A stretch of 64,000 bases of DNA, from assembly GCA_965277625.1 (NCBI GenBank), contig OZ255827.1:186001-250000 (forward strand). The letters run 5' to 3'. Shown here one piece after another: positions 17,202-26,460 of this stretch (its first letter is position 1; every line of letters starts with the position of its first letter). Position numbers and translations under genes: made by a program. This DNA comes from G965195345 sp965277625. GTDB taxonomy: Bacteria > Pseudomonadota > Gammaproteobacteria > CAKMZV01. Under the pieces are notes generated by a model. The model made no database searches, had not been told where the DNA came from, and was given only the letters and a program-made list of their open reading frames with translations.

Positions 17202-17927
17202 CTAAGACGCTTGACCAATGATTTTGGAGGCTTGCCAGAAGTCTTCGATGGTATCAATGCCTTGAGAAGGCTCTTCTGTTGCAATGATTTTGATCTTCAA
17301 GCCCGCGTTTAAACCGCGTAGCTGTTCCAATTTTTCAATTTGCTCAATCCGACACGGAGGCAATGCCGCCAGGGTTTGCAGCGTTTTTCTATGATAACCA
17401 TAAACTCCTATGTGTCTCAGTGCTGGATTCAGCGTTTCTGGACAATCACGGTAGAATGGGATGGGTGAACGTGAGAAATACAGCGCATTGCCGCGACGAT
17501 CGAGGACGACTTTAACGGCATTTTTATTGGTTAACTCTTCCAATGACTTAATGGGATGCGCGGCGCTGACCCACGGTGCCCCTTGTATTAAGTTCTGATG
17601 CAGCGCTTTAATGAGATTGATGTCTATAAAGGGTTCGTCACCTTGAATGTTTATGATGGTTTCTGGTTCTAATGTTTGAGCCGCTTCAGCGACACGGTCG
17701 GTGCCCGAAGCGTGTTCTTGAGTCATTATCACCTGGGCAAACCGTTCACAAACCTTAAAGACCTTTTCGCTGTCTGTGGCAATGTAAACAGAGCCAACAT
17801 CCGCCGCTACCGCCTTTTCATATACGTGTTGAACCACGGGTTTGTCGCCCAACATGAGTAAAACCTTACCGGGTAAACGCGCAGAATTATAGCGGGCTGG
17901 AATGATGACAGCGCTGCGATTGCTCAT
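17202..17927 (-). CDS. kdsB: 3-deoxy-manno-octulosonate cytidylyltransferase
   Basis: Activates Kdo to CMP-Kdo for lipopolysaccharide inner core synthesis. The 241-residue protein begins with the nucleotide-binding motif IIPARYNSARLPGKVL, followed by EHASGTDRVAEAA and NIQGDEPFI, then YFSRSPIPF and HIGVYGYH, all KdsB signatures. The ATG overlaps the stop of proS by four bases on the minus strand, so the two are probably co-transcribed even though their functions differ. It converges on gor with about 140 bases between them. Confidence 0.96.
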   Translation of the reverse strand: MSNRSAVIIPARYNSARLPGKVLLMLGDKPVVQHVYEKAVAADVGSVYIATDSEKVFKVCERFAQVIMTQEHASGTDRVAEAAQTLEPETIINIQGDEPFIDINLIKALHQNLIQGAPWVSAAHPIKSLEELTNKNAVKVVLDRRGNALYFSRSPIPFYRDCPETLNPALRHIGVYGYHRKTLQTLAALPPCRIEQIEKLEQLRGLNAGLKIKIIATEEPSQGIDTIEDFWQASKIIGQAS

Positions 17928-19633
17928 AGCCGTTCGGCCAAAAATGATTCAATGGCCTTAAGATTTATTTGTTGTGCTTCATTTTCTGTGCGATGTTTGT
18001 ACTCCACACAATCATCAACCAGAAGTTTGGGGCTGACAACCACTCTATGGGGAATACCAATCAGATCGAGATCGGCGAACTTTATACCAGGACGCTCGTC
18101 TCTATCATCAAATAATACTTCAATGCCCTGTTGTTTTAAACTTTGATAGAGGGTTTGGGCAATGGCATTAACACGGGGCTCTTTATGCGCATTTAGCGGC
18201 ACAATGGCGACTTTAAAGGGTGCTAAGGCCATCGGCCAAATGATGCCGCGATCGTCATGGTTTTGCTCAATAGAGGCTGCAACCACGCGCGAAACACCAA
18301 TGCCATAGCAGCCCATCATCAATGGTATGGATTGGCCAGTTTCGTCAATGACTTGAAGGTTCATAGCGGTTGAATATTTATCGCCAAGCTGGAAGATATG
18401 TCCAACTTCAATGCCTCTCTTTAATTCAAGTTTGCCGCTGCCATCTGGACTGGGGTCACCAGCGACGACGTTTCTTAAGTCGGTAACGGTGGGGAGCGCG
18501 ACGTCACGATCCCAGTTGACGCCAAAAAAGTGGTGGCCTTCATCATTGGCGCCAACGGCAAAATCGGACATGGCCGCAACGCTTCGATCAACAACAAATG
18601 GAATGGGTGAATTAACCGGGCCCAAGGAACCAGGTCCTGCGCCATAGGCTGTTTTAATCTCTGATGCTGTGGCAAATGTAAGCGGTTTGGCAACGGCGTC
18701 TAATTTCTCTGCTTTAACGACGTTTAGCGTATGGTCACCGCGTACCAGTAAGGCGATCAGAGGCGATGGTTGATCTTTTTCTGCTTTGACAACCAAGGTT
18801 TTAAGGGTTTTGTTGATGGGCAGATTAAATTGTTGGATCAGATGCTCAATGGTTTTGACATTTGGGGTGGGTTTTTTACTCATGTCTAAGGTGGGTGACT
18901 GGCGTTCTTCCAAACAAATCGCCTCTGCCAGCTCAACATTTGCTGAATAATCGCTGTCAGTTGAAAACACAATGTCATCCTCACCCACATCTGCAAGTAT
19001 ATGAAATTCCTGAGAAACGTGTCCACCAATGGCGCCTGAATCGGCGGAAACCGCTCTAAAATCCAATTGAAGTCGAGAAAATATCTTGGTATAAGCCTCA
19101 AACATTAAGTCGTAGCCTTCTTGCAAAGAAGCCTTGGTATTGTGAAAAGAATAAGCGTCTTTCATAACAAATTCGCGGGAGCGCATAATGCCAAAACGCG
19201 GGCGGACTTCATCGCGGAATTTGGTTTGTATTTGATACAAATTTATGGGCAGTTGTTTGTAACTTTTGAGATTTTTCTTGACGAATTCGGTGATCACCTC
19301 TTCATGTGTGGGCCCCAAGCAAAAAGCCCTGTCGTGGCGATCGGACAATCTCAGCAATTCCGCGCCATAATCCTGCCAGCGCCCAGACTTTTGCCACAAT
19401 TCTGCCGGCTGTACGGTTGGCATGGTCATTTCAAGCGCACCTGAACGGTCCATTTCTTCGCGAACGATGGCCTCGACCTTTTTAAACACTCTAAGCCCTA
19501 AGGGCGACCAGGTGTAGATGCCGGAGGCCAACTTTTGAATAAAACTGGCGCGCAGCATCAACTGATGGCTGATGGTTTCTGCTTCAGCGGGGGATTCTTT
19601 GTAGGTATTGATGAGGAATTGGCTGGCTTTCAT
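17924..19633 (-). CDS. proS: proline--tRNA ligase
   Basis: Charges tRNA-Pro; class II synthetase. Length 569 matches the long bacterial ProS (E. coli 572). Motif 1 region ends TMPTVQPAELW, motif 2 is FRDEVRPRFGIMRSREFVMKD-like near residues 137-157, and motif 3 is GCYGIGVSRVVAA near 440. The YbaK-like editing domain that clears Ala-tRNA(Pro) is inserted between motifs 2 and 3 (about residues 225-400; it contains LVRGDHTLNVVKAEKL). The anticodon-binding domain closes the protein. kdsB follows with an ATGA overlap. Confidence 0.97.
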   Translation of the reverse strand: MKASQFLINTYKESPAEAETISHQLMLRASFIQKLASGIYTWSPLGLRVFKKVEAIVREEMDRSGALEMTMPTVQPAELWQKSGRWQDYGAELLRLSDRHDRAFCLGPTHEEVITEFVKKNLKSYKQLPINLYQIQTKFRDEVRPRFGIMRSREFVMKDAYSFHNTKASLQEGYDLMFEAYTKIFSRLQLDFRAVSADSGAIGGHVSQEFHILADVGEDDIVFSTDSDYSANVELAEAICLEERQSPTLDMSKKPTPNVKTIEHLIQQFNLPINKTLKTLVVKAEKDQPSPLIALLVRGDHTLNVVKAEKLDAVAKPLTFATASEIKTAYGAGPGSLGPVNSPIPFVVDRSVAAMSDFAVGANDEGHHFFGVNWDRDVALPTVTDLRNVVAGDPSPDGSGKLELKRGIEVGHIFQLGDKYSTAMNLQVIDETGQSIPLMMGCYGIGVSRVVAASIEQNHDDRGIIWPMALAPFKVAIVPLNAHKEPRVNAIAQTLYQSLKQQGIEVLFDDRDERPGIKFADLDLIGIPHRVVVSPKLLVDDCVEYKHRTENEAQQINLKAIESFLAERL

Positions 19634-19740
19634 AAATTTTTTAGAGTCATAAACAATGGAGGGGTTATTTTACTTTACCGCGAAGCGTCTGTAACCGTTG
19701 CGCGTGAATATTTCTCTGTGTGATATTCGATTTCTGCCCA

Positions 19741-21774
19741 TTAGGCGTTTATAAACTGACCCGCATGGTCGTTTTGTTCTTTAATCAAGCTCAAGGCGGC
19801 TTCAGGGTTTTGAGCCCACAGCTGATCGGCGATGGTTTTGGTTTTTTCAAATAACACATAGTCTCGCGAAATATTAGCGAGGTGAAATTGTTGATCACCT
19901 GTTTGACGAGTGCCGAGGAGATCTCCCGCATCCCTTATAGAGAGGTCGATTTCGGCGAGTTTGAAGCCATCGCTGTGCGCTCTGATGGCTTCTAAGCGCA
20001 TTTTTGAGGCCTCAGAGAGGGGTTCTCTATACAGTAGGATACAGTGGCTGGCAATATGACCTCTGCCCACGCGTCCGCGCAATTGGTGAAGCTGGGCCAA
20101 TCCCAATCGTTCCGGGTTCTCAATGACGATAATGCTGGCATTTGGCACATCAACACCGACTTCAATCACTGTGGTTGAGACAAGCAAGCTGACGGCATTG
20201 GCATTAAATTTCAACATGATGTCAAGCTTCTCTTGGGGCTTGAGCCGTCCGTGTATCAGCGCCACGGTTCCAGAAATTTTGGTCTGTAAATCGGCATGAC
20301 GGGTCTCCACATCCTGTGCCGCAATGTGTTCGGAGGTTTCAATCAGTGGGCAAACCCAGTAAACTTGCTTACCCTCTTGTATGTTTTGATTGATTTTTAC
20401 CACCAGTGATTCGTATTTGTCTAAGTTGATGATCGAGGTTTGGATTGGTTTTCTATTGATTGGTAATTGATGAATCACAGACAACTCCAGATCACCGTAT
20501 AGGGTCATGGCCAGTGAACGCGGGATGGGTGTGGCACTCATGATCAGTTGATGGGGCTGGTGCGCAGTTTTTTGGCTGAGCGCCAGCCGTTGTTCGACGC
20601 CAAATCGGTGTTGTTCATCGATCACAATCAGCGCCAGTCTATCCAAGGGGGCATCGAGGTGCAAAAAAGCGTGGGTGCCAATGAGTATATCTGCTGTGGG
20701 CATTTGTTCGAGCGCTTGTCGTCGCTGTTTGGCGCTGAGGGCGCCCGATAAAAACAAGGTTTGAACGCCTAATGGCTCAAGCAAGGCATTGATATTTTGA
20801 TAATGTTGTTGCGCCAGCAGCTCTGTGGGCGCCATAAAAATGGCTTGTTTACCATGTTGCACAGCCACCAGCATAGCCGCTATGGCTACCACGGTTTTTC
20901 CGCAACCAACATCGCCTTGAAGCAAGCGCAACATGGGTTCAGAGCTGGCTAAATCCGCATGAATTTCTTTGATGACCTGTTGCTGGTCAGCCGTTAGTTC
21001 AAAAGGCAATGCATGAATAAATTGTTGACTCATTCGGTCTTCTGTTAAGGTGATGGTTTGTTTTTGCGCGCTTAGACTCCGATGGTATTTGGTGATGAGG
21101 TGGTGCAAATAGATTTCTTCTACAATCAGGCGTTGATGATAAGGACTTTTATAATCCACAAAGGCGTCCATGTCCTCGGTGAGCGGCGGATAGTGGATGT
21201 GTTCGACGGCTTGCCAAAAACCATAGTCTGGCTGGTTGACCGAGTCATAGAGTGTTGGCTTGTGGTCTATTACGCGAAAAACCTGCTGAATAAGCCCCCG
21301 CATCAGGTTTTGGTTTAATCCTTCGGTTAGGTGATAACAGGCCACATAATGATTGGGTAGAGGGGTTGGCTGATCTAACCAAACGATTGCTGGATGAACC
21401 ATCTCATAACGATGCATTTTATACTTGGGAACGCCAGTGCAACGAATGCGTCGCCCCTGTTGGAACTGCTTGGCAAAATAAGGACGGAAATTGAAGAACC
21501 GAACGAGCAAATAGCCTTGCTCGTCTTGTACGGTGACCTCTAAAGTTTGGCGCCGCCTACCGCCTAATTTTTGATGGCAAACGATGCCTTCGACCACACA
21601 AGTCTCATTGTCGATCAAGTTTGGAATGGCCGTCAGGCGACTGTGGTGCTCATAGCGATAAGGCATATGAAGCAGTAAGTCTCGAATTGAATAAAGCCGC
21701 AACTTCGCCAGTTTTTTAAGGGTTTGCGGCCCAACGCCACTTAAGCTTTCAATGGCGCTTTGCTTATCGACCAT
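19741..21774 (-). CDS. recG: ATP-dependent DNA helicase RecG
   Basis: Branch-migrating helicase that remodels stalled forks and Holliday junctions. The N-terminal wedge/OB domain (residues 1-230) contains LLLHMPYRYEH. Helicase motifs follow: LLQGDVGCGKTVVA (motif I) near residue 283, APTELLAQQHY, IVIDEQHRFGVEQR (motif II), MSATPIPRSL (motif III), VIEVGVDVPNASIIVIENPERLGLAQLHQLRGRVGRG (motifs V-VI, quoted in part). GDLLGTRQTG is the RecG C-terminal signature. Length 677 against 693 in E. coli. The ATG shares a base with the stop of ridA upstream, a common gammaproteobacterial arrangement. Confidence 0.96.
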   Translation of the reverse strand: MVDKQSAIESLSGVGPQTLKKLAKLRLYSIRDLLLHMPYRYEHHSRLTAIPNLIDNETCVVEGIVCHQKLGGRRRQTLEVTVQDEQGYLLVRFFNFRPYFAKQFQQGRRIRCTGVPKYKMHRYEMVHPAIVWLDQPTPLPNHYVACYHLTEGLNQNLMRGLIQQVFRVIDHKPTLYDSVNQPDYGFWQAVEHIHYPPLTEDMDAFVDYKSPYHQRLIVEEIYLHHLITKYHRSLSAQKQTITLTEDRMSQQFIHALPFELTADQQQVIKEIHADLASSEPMLRLLQGDVGCGKTVVAIAAMLVAVQHGKQAIFMAPTELLAQQHYQNINALLEPLGVQTLFLSGALSAKQRRQALEQMPTADILIGTHAFLHLDAPLDRLALIVIDEQHRFGVEQRLALSQKTAHQPHQLIMSATPIPRSLAMTLYGDLELSVIHQLPINRKPIQTSIINLDKYESLVVKINQNIQEGKQVYWVCPLIETSEHIAAQDVETRHADLQTKISGTVALIHGRLKPQEKLDIMLKFNANAVSLLVSTTVIEVGVDVPNASIIVIENPERLGLAQLHQLRGRVGRGHIASHCILLYREPLSEASKMRLEAIRAHSDGFKLAEIDLSIRDAGDLLGTRQTGDQQFHLANISRDYVLFEKTKTIADQLWAQNPEAALSLIKEQNDHAGQFINA

Positions 21775-22157
21775 TAAGGCAAATACAAGACCGCGTCAAT
21801 TTCAATGCGAACCGCTTTTGGCAGGCTGGCAATACCAATGGCTGCGCGTGCAGGAAAGGGCGCCGAAAAGTATTGGGCCATGATTTCGTTGACCGTTGCA
21901 AAATGGCTCAAATCGGTTAGATAGATGGTTAATTTAACCGCATCGCTTAGTTGACCGCCAGCGGCTTCCGTCACGGCTTTTAAATTTTGAAACACTTGGT
22001 GGGTTTCGTCTTCAAAAGAGGCATTATTGACTTCCATGGTTTGCGGGTCAAGGGGAATTTGACCAGAGATGTAAACAAAATCACCCGCCTGTACAGCTTG
22101 TGAATAAGTGCCAATGGCTTGAGGGGCGTGTTCGGTGTTTATGATTTTTTTGCGCAT
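21774..22157 (-). CDS. ridA: RidA family reactive intermediate/imine deaminase
   Basis: Hydrolyses reactive enamine/imine intermediates such as 2-aminoacrylate made by PLP enzymes. From the ATG at 22157 the product is 127 residues, the usual RidA length; GGAG lies eight bases upstream. A longer frame starting at 22214 would add 19 residues of poor conservation. Motifs include APQAIGTYSQAVQ, VYISGQIPLDPQT, VFQNLKAVTEAAG and the C-terminal VRIEIDAVLYLP, whose arginine binds the substrate carboxylate. It is coupled to recG downstream. Confidence 0.94.
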   Translation of the reverse strand: MRKKIINTEHAPQAIGTYSQAVQAGDFVYISGQIPLDPQTMEVNNASFEDETHQVFQNLKAVTEAAGGQLSDAVKLTIYLTDLSHFATVNEIMAQYFSAPFPARAAIGIASLPKAVRIEIDAVLYLP

Positions 22158-22290
22158 TCTATGCTCCGTTTTTTTGGGTGTGTTTGAGTCAACCATTATA
22201 TGATTATTGGGCATGAGATGCGTTTGCTAATTATGCCGAAAGCGCTTTCAGCAATGAATGTTGAGATAGGGGCTGAATGCGGCCATACAG

Positions 22291-22296
22291 TATAAT
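22291..22296 (+). promoter_or_regulatory. -10 element of the rnpB promoter
   Basis: A perfect TATAAT sits seven bases before the predicted first base of RNase P RNA (about 22303). No good -35 hexamer is seen at 16-18 bases; TTGAGA at 22261 is 24 bases away. Confidence 0.6.
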
Positions 22297-22302
22297 GGAC
22301 GA

Positions 22303-22643
22303 GCGAGTCAGTCAGGCAGTCGCTGTACGCAGAGGAAAGTCCGGGCTCCATAGGGCAAGGTGCCAGATAACATCTGGATAGCGTGAGCTAATGGAAAGTG
22401 CCACAGAAAAGATACCGCTTTTTTAAAGTAAGGGTGAAATGGTGCGGTAAGAGCGCACCGCATTGGTGGTAACATCAATGGCAGGGTAAACCCCATCGGG
22501 AGCAAGACCAAATAGAGAAGCATGTGTAACAACACAGTGTGCCCCACTGGCTTCTGGGTAGGTTGCGAGGAGGTTGTTGGTGACAACAATCCAAGATGAA
22601 TGACTGTCCACGACAGAACCCGGCTTATAGACTGACTCGTTTC
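22303..22643 (+). ncRNA. rnpB: RNase P RNA, bacterial class A
   Basis: Catalytic RNA that trims tRNA 5' leaders. Helix P1 is formed by GAGTCAGTC at 22305 and GACTGACTC at 22630-22638. The conserved core is unmistakable: GAGGAAAGTCCGGGCTCCAT near 22333, GGGTGAAATGGTGCGGTAAG near 22433, GAGCGCACCGC, GGAGCAAGACCAAATAG near 22498, GATGAATGACTGTCCACGAC near 22594 and AGAACCCGGCTTAT near 22614. The size, about 340 bases, is slightly below the 377 of E. coli. No T-rich terminator follows: the next gene starts 28 bases later. Confidence 0.98.
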
Positions 22644-22670
22644 TATCAACACTGAGGTTAAAGGTTGGCG

Positions 22671-23423
22671 ATGACATTGACTTATTTAGAGCTGGGTTTA
22701 ATTGCCGTTGTCGGCATTGCTTCAGGCTGGCTGAATGTTATGGCTGGCGGTGGCTCATTATTAACCATACCCATCATGCTGTTTATGGGCATTCCCGCGC
22801 CTGTGGCGAATGGGACCAATCGCATCGGCATCTTATTTCAAAACATTTTTGCGGTATTGAGCTTCTTTAGAAAGGGCTTTCACGACCTGAAACTGAGTAT
22901 AACCTTATCAATTTGTGCCGCTTTTGGGGCACTTGGTGGGGCCTCAGTGGGCATTAAGCTTGAGGGTGCTTGGTTTAACTACGTATTGATCACGGTCATG
23001 ATTGCCGTCATGGTTGTGACGGCATTTGGCGGTGGAGAAGGGGCAAATGCTCAAGAATCCAAAACCCAAAAAAATCTTGTTTTGGGACACATTTGCATGG
23101 TATTTGCTGGTTTTTGGGGCGGCTTCATTCAAATAGGCGTTGGTTTTATTCTCATGCCCATTTTAAACCGCATTATGGGCATAGATTTGGTCCGAACCAA
23201 TATGCATAAGGTCACGATCGTTTTGACCTATACCATCGTCGCATTGGCCGTTTTTGCCTCAAATGTTGAAATATTATGGGTGGTGGGTCTAACGCTCGCT
23301 ATTGGCACCAGTATTGGGGGCTATTTGGGCGCGTACACTTCGGTGGTCAAAGGCGAAGTTTGGATAAAACGCGTGCTTTACGTTGTTTTAACCGTTTTTA
23401 TCATCAAGCTTTTATTAAATTAG
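22671..23423 (+). CDS. sulfite exporter TauE/SafE family membrane protein
   Basis: A 250-residue integral membrane protein of the TauE/SafE (DUF81) family, thought to move sulfonates, sulfite or other organic anions. The family hallmarks are the glycine-rich GWLNVMAGGGSLLTIPIM near residues 20-38 and the second-half repeat GFWGGFIQIGVGFILMP. About eight hydrophobic segments are visible. An in-frame TTG at 22665 precedes the ATG at 22671; AAGG just upstream supports the ATG. The gene begins within 30 bases of the end of rnpB and may depend on its promoter. Substrate unknown. Confidence 0.88.
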   Translation: MTLTYLELGLIAVVGIASGWLNVMAGGGSLLTIPIMLFMGIPAPVANGTNRIGILFQNIFAVLSFFRKGFHDLKLSITLSICAAFGALGGASVGIKLEGAWFNYVLITVMIAVMVVTAFGGGEGANAQESKTQKNLVLGHICMVFAGFWGGFIQIGVGFILMPILNRIMGIDLVRTNMHKVTIVLTYTIVALAVFASNVEILWVVGLTLAIGTSIGGYLGAYTSVVKGEVWIKRVLYVVLTVFIIKLLLN

Positions 23424-23431
23424 CAAGCGAT

Positions 23432-25009
23432 TTAACTCAGGCGTGGGCCCGCTGCTATGACTGCTGGACTGACTTGATCCTCAAATTTTTTGAAGTTTTC
23501 CACAAATTTTTGAGCAATGGCTTTGGTTTCAGCCGCGTAGGCTTCTTTATCCTGCCAAGATTCTTCGGGAGAGAGCACCTCAAATGGGATGTCTGCACAT
23601 TCTATGACCATCTCAAGGTTCAAGATGGGGTGTCGTTTTAATGGTGCTTCATCGAGTTCACCGAGTCTTGCAGCAGCAATCATTGCGCGGGTATAGGCCA
23701 GATCAATGCGCTTACCAAAGCCATAACCCCCGCCTTGCCAGCCGGTGTTAATCAGCCAAACCTTCACGTCGTGCTGTTGTAGTTTTTCACGCAGCAGTTC
23801 TGCGTATCGACCAGGGGGTAAGGGTAGAAAAGGACTGCCAAAGCAGGTGCTAAAAGTGGCCTCGGGTTTTACCACGCCCCGCTCTGTTCCAGCCAGTTTT
23901 GAGGTATAGCCAGATAAGAAGTGATAAATGGCGGCATCGGCATCGAGTTTGGATATGGGTGGGAAAACACCAGAGGCGTCTGCAGTTAAAAAGAAAATGT
24001 TTTGCGGATGAGGCGCTTTGCCCAAGCGGCTGCCATTTGCAACAAATGATAATGGATAGGCGGATCGGGTATTCTCTGTTTTGGTGGTATCGGCGTAGTT
24101 AGGTACGCCACGCTCATTGATGACGACATTCTCTAATACGGCACCAAACTGATTGGTGGCAGCATAAATAACGGGTTCTTTTTTGGCTGATAAATCAACG
24201 GTTTTGGCATAACACCCGCCCTCAAAATTAAAGACGCCGTCATGGTTCCAACCGTGTTCGTCATCACCCACCAGAACGTGTTCAGAATCTGCTGATAGCG
24301 TGGTTTTTCCTGTACCAGAAAGCCCAAAAAATAAGGCCGTGTGACCATATTGATCGTGATTGGCGGAGCAGTGCATGGGAAAAACGCCATGCTCAGGAAG
24401 CTCACAATTCATAACGGAAAATAAGCTCTTTTTAATTTCGCCCGCATAAGCGGTGTTGGCAATCAACACAATGCGTCGAGAGAAATCAAGCGCAATCATG
24501 GTGTTGGTTAAACTACCATGGCGTTCAGGTACGGCAGGCATGCTCGGTAAATCAATCACGGTCCAAGGGTCTTTGGCGTCCTCCCAAGGCTTGTTCACAA
24601 AAAGATTTTGTGCAAATAGGCTGTGCCAAGCAAATTCAGTGATTGTGCGCACGGGTTTACGCTCGGTTTCGTCCATGCCAACATAGAGTTCTTGTATGTA
24701 CAAAGGTATTTTTGAGGCGTGCTCGAGCATGTCTTGCAGCAACAAATCAAAAGACTCTGAGGAAATGGGTTTGTTGACCGCACCCCAGTGGATCAAATCA
24801 GCGGTTTTATCATCTTTAACAATGAATTTATCTTTGGGCGATCGACCAGTAAATACCCCTGTATTAGCCACCAAGGCGCCGGTGATAGACAGGTCGGCCT
24901 CTTTGTTTAAGATGGCAAATTTCATCAATTTGGCCACACTTAAGCGAAGGCGATCTTTATTTTTTTCTATGAGGGAATCAATGGATACTTGAGCGGGATC
25001 AGTTGGCAT
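23432..25009 (-). CDS. pckA: phosphoenolpyruvate carboxykinase (ATP)
   Basis: Gluconeogenic enzyme converting oxaloacetate to phosphoenolpyruvate with ATP. The 525-residue protein has the kinase-1a P-loop GLSGTGKT at 229-236, TGRSPKDKFIV near 54-64, FPMHCSANHD near 210, and GWNHDGVFNFEGGCYAK, which holds the metal-binding aspartate region. Length is close to E. coli Pck (540). The gene is a single unit, convergent with the TauE-like gene nine bases away. Its 157-base upstream region is AT-rich; I see no clear operator there. Confidence 0.97.
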   Translation of the reverse strand: MPTDPAQVSIDSLIEKNKDRLRLSVAKLMKFAILNKEADLSITGALVANTGVFTGRSPKDKFIVKDDKTADLIHWGAVNKPISSESFDLLLQDMLEHASKIPLYIQELYVGMDETERKPVRTITEFAWHSLFAQNLFVNKPWEDAKDPWTVIDLPSMPAVPERHGSLTNTMIALDFSRRIVLIANTAYAGEIKKSLFSVMNCELPEHGVFPMHCSANHDQYGHTALFFGLSGTGKTTLSADSEHVLVGDDEHGWNHDGVFNFEGGCYAKTVDLSAKKEPVIYAATNQFGAVLENVVINERGVPNYADTTKTENTRSAYPLSFVANGSRLGKAPHPQNIFFLTADASGVFPPISKLDADAAIYHFLSGYTSKLAGTERGVVKPEATFSTCFGSPFLPLPPGRYAELLREKLQQHDVKVWLINTGWQGGGYGFGKRIDLAYTRAMIAAARLGELDEAPLKRHPILNLEMVIECADIPFEVLSPEESWQDKEAYAAETKAIAQKFVENFKKFEDQVSPAVIAAGPRLS

Positions 25010-25166
25010 AGCAGTTTTAAAAAGTCTATAAAGTTAGGTTTTTCTCTGGTAAGAGGCGCTTGGAAAGACAGTTCATTTTAAAGTATGGTTTTATATCATA
25101 AATAAAGTCGGTTTTTTATCAATATTTTGCAAAGTTTGCCTCAATCGCTTCGGTTTTTTAGAATAT

Positions 25167-25919
25167 TTAAACCGAACAAACGGGACAAGCGGAATCCTTG
25201 CTAAGCTTTACTGTGCGAAGCTGCCAAAATTGGGCGTCCAACAAAAGCAATTTTCCAGCGAAGGAGTCACCAATGTTTAGCAAATATTTGATGGTTTCTG
25301 TGGCCTGAATACACCCTAATAGACCGGCAACCGGTGAAAGAACGCCACTGTTTGCACAGGTGTCAGTTGTGTCTTGCTGATCGTATAAGCATCGATAACA
25401 AGGGGTGTTTGATTGAGGCTCAACCACACAAAGTTGACCCTCTAAGCGAATGACCGCTGCAGAAATGAGCGGTACTTTTTTTTGCCAAGCGATGCAATTA
25501 ACGGTTTGGCGGGTGGCAAAATTATCACTACAATCTAAGACCACGTCTATGCCATTCATTAATTCAGGCAAAGTGGCTTGGTCGGCTTTTTGAGCATAAG
25601 TGTGCACTTCAACATTGGGGTTTAGGGCAGATAAATTATTTTTCGCGGAGTCGGTTTTTAATTGACCAAGCGATAAACTGCTGTGAATGGGTTGGCGCAC
25701 CAAGTTGGATTCATCGACGACATCAAAATCGACAAGAGAGAGCTGTCCAATGCCCGATGCAGCTAAATACTGAGCGACTGGAGAGCCCAGTCCGCCCAGC
25801 CCAACGATGAGGGCGTGGGTATTTTTTAAGATGGTTTGACCCGCCATATCAATTTGCGGGAGGAAAATGTGTCGGCTGTATCTTAGGATTTCATCATCCC
25901 TAAGCGGCACAGAGTTCAT
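25167..25919 (-). CDS. moeB: HesA/MoeB/ThiF family adenylyltransferase
   Basis: Activates the C-terminal glycine of a ubiquitin-like sulfur carrier (MoaD or ThiS) by adenylation. The 250-residue protein has the nucleotide loop GLGGLGSPVAQYLA near residues 40-53, LVDFDVVDESNLVRQ, VDVVLDCSDNFATR-type sequence, and a zinc site of two CxxC pairs (CYRC, and CPVC at 245-248). DTCANSGVLSPV contains the conserved cysteine region. MoeB and ThiF cannot be told apart from this alone. The ATG overlaps the stop of gspN by four bases, so it is the last gene of the secretion operon. Confidence 0.85.
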   Translation of the reverse strand: MNSVPLRDDEILRYSRHIFLPQIDMAGQTILKNTHALIVGLGGLGSPVAQYLAASGIGQLSLVDFDVVDESNLVRQPIHSSLSLGQLKTDSAKNNLSALNPNVEVHTYAQKADQATLPELMNGIDVVLDCSDNFATRQTVNCIAWQKKVPLISAAVIRLEGQLCVVEPQSNTPCYRCLYDQQDTTDTCANSGVLSPVAGLLGCIQATETIKYLLNIGDSFAGKLLLLDAQFWQLRTVKLSKDSACPVCSV

Positions 25920-26452
25920 TGGGTATTAAAGCGTAATCGAAAATCCCCAGATGGATTGATGACTTCAGCACCCAATAACAGCAATGACTCTAAGGGAGGA
26001 TTGGCTTCTTTCAGCTTTATGTTTCCTTCCAAAATAAGCGCTTTCTCTTCGCGAAGGTGATCGAGGCGGGCGTTAATCTTTAAGGGGCTGGCAACATCCT
26101 GCAAGGTGGCCTGTGCCTGATCCGAATAATTTGCGCTGATGGCAAAATCCCCAAGATTTAATCCGAGAACGTTTAATTGGTTGACTTTGATATCGTAGTG
26201 AAGCCTAAATTCTTTGAGCGCCGCAAAATCAAGTTGCCATTCAATTTTAGGCGCATTGAACTTAACCGCTTGGAGTTGGGGGGCGTTTTTAAGCGAGGCA
26301 TGACCTTGCCAAAAACGACCAGAGATGTCTGTCACAGAAACATGGGTCATTTTTTCGGAGACAAATTCGTCATAAAAAAACTTGACGGGCATATTGACAA
26401 AGCCAGTAATGCACAAGCAAATCAAAAAGAAGGTGAAGAACCAAATACGCAT
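25916..26452 (-). CDS. gspN: type II secretion system protein N (GspN-like), short
   Basis: Inner-membrane T2SS accessory protein. A single N-terminal membrane helix (residues 3-20) is followed by a periplasmic domain with SVTDISGRFWQGHASLKN, the SxxxGxxWxG pattern typical of GspN. At 178 residues it is clearly shorter than the usual roughly 250. Position after gspM and the family pattern support the call. It is followed by moeB with an ATGA overlap, and separated from gspM by eight bases. Confidence 0.75.
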   Translation of the reverse strand: MRIWFFTFFLICLCITGFVNMPVKFFYDEFVSEKMTHVSVTDISGRFWQGHASLKNAPQLQAVKFNAPKIEWQLDFAALKEFRLHYDIKVNQLNVLGLNLGDFAISANYSDQAQATLQDVASPLKINARLDHLREEKALILEGNIKLKEANPPLESLLLLGAEVINPSGDFRLRFNTQ

Positions 26453-26460
26453 GAAGATTT

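Noticed and set aside
22308..22677. Two overlapping minus-strand frames of 84 and 114 codons
   Set aside because: They lie entirely within RNase P RNA, whose conserved structure explains the sequence.
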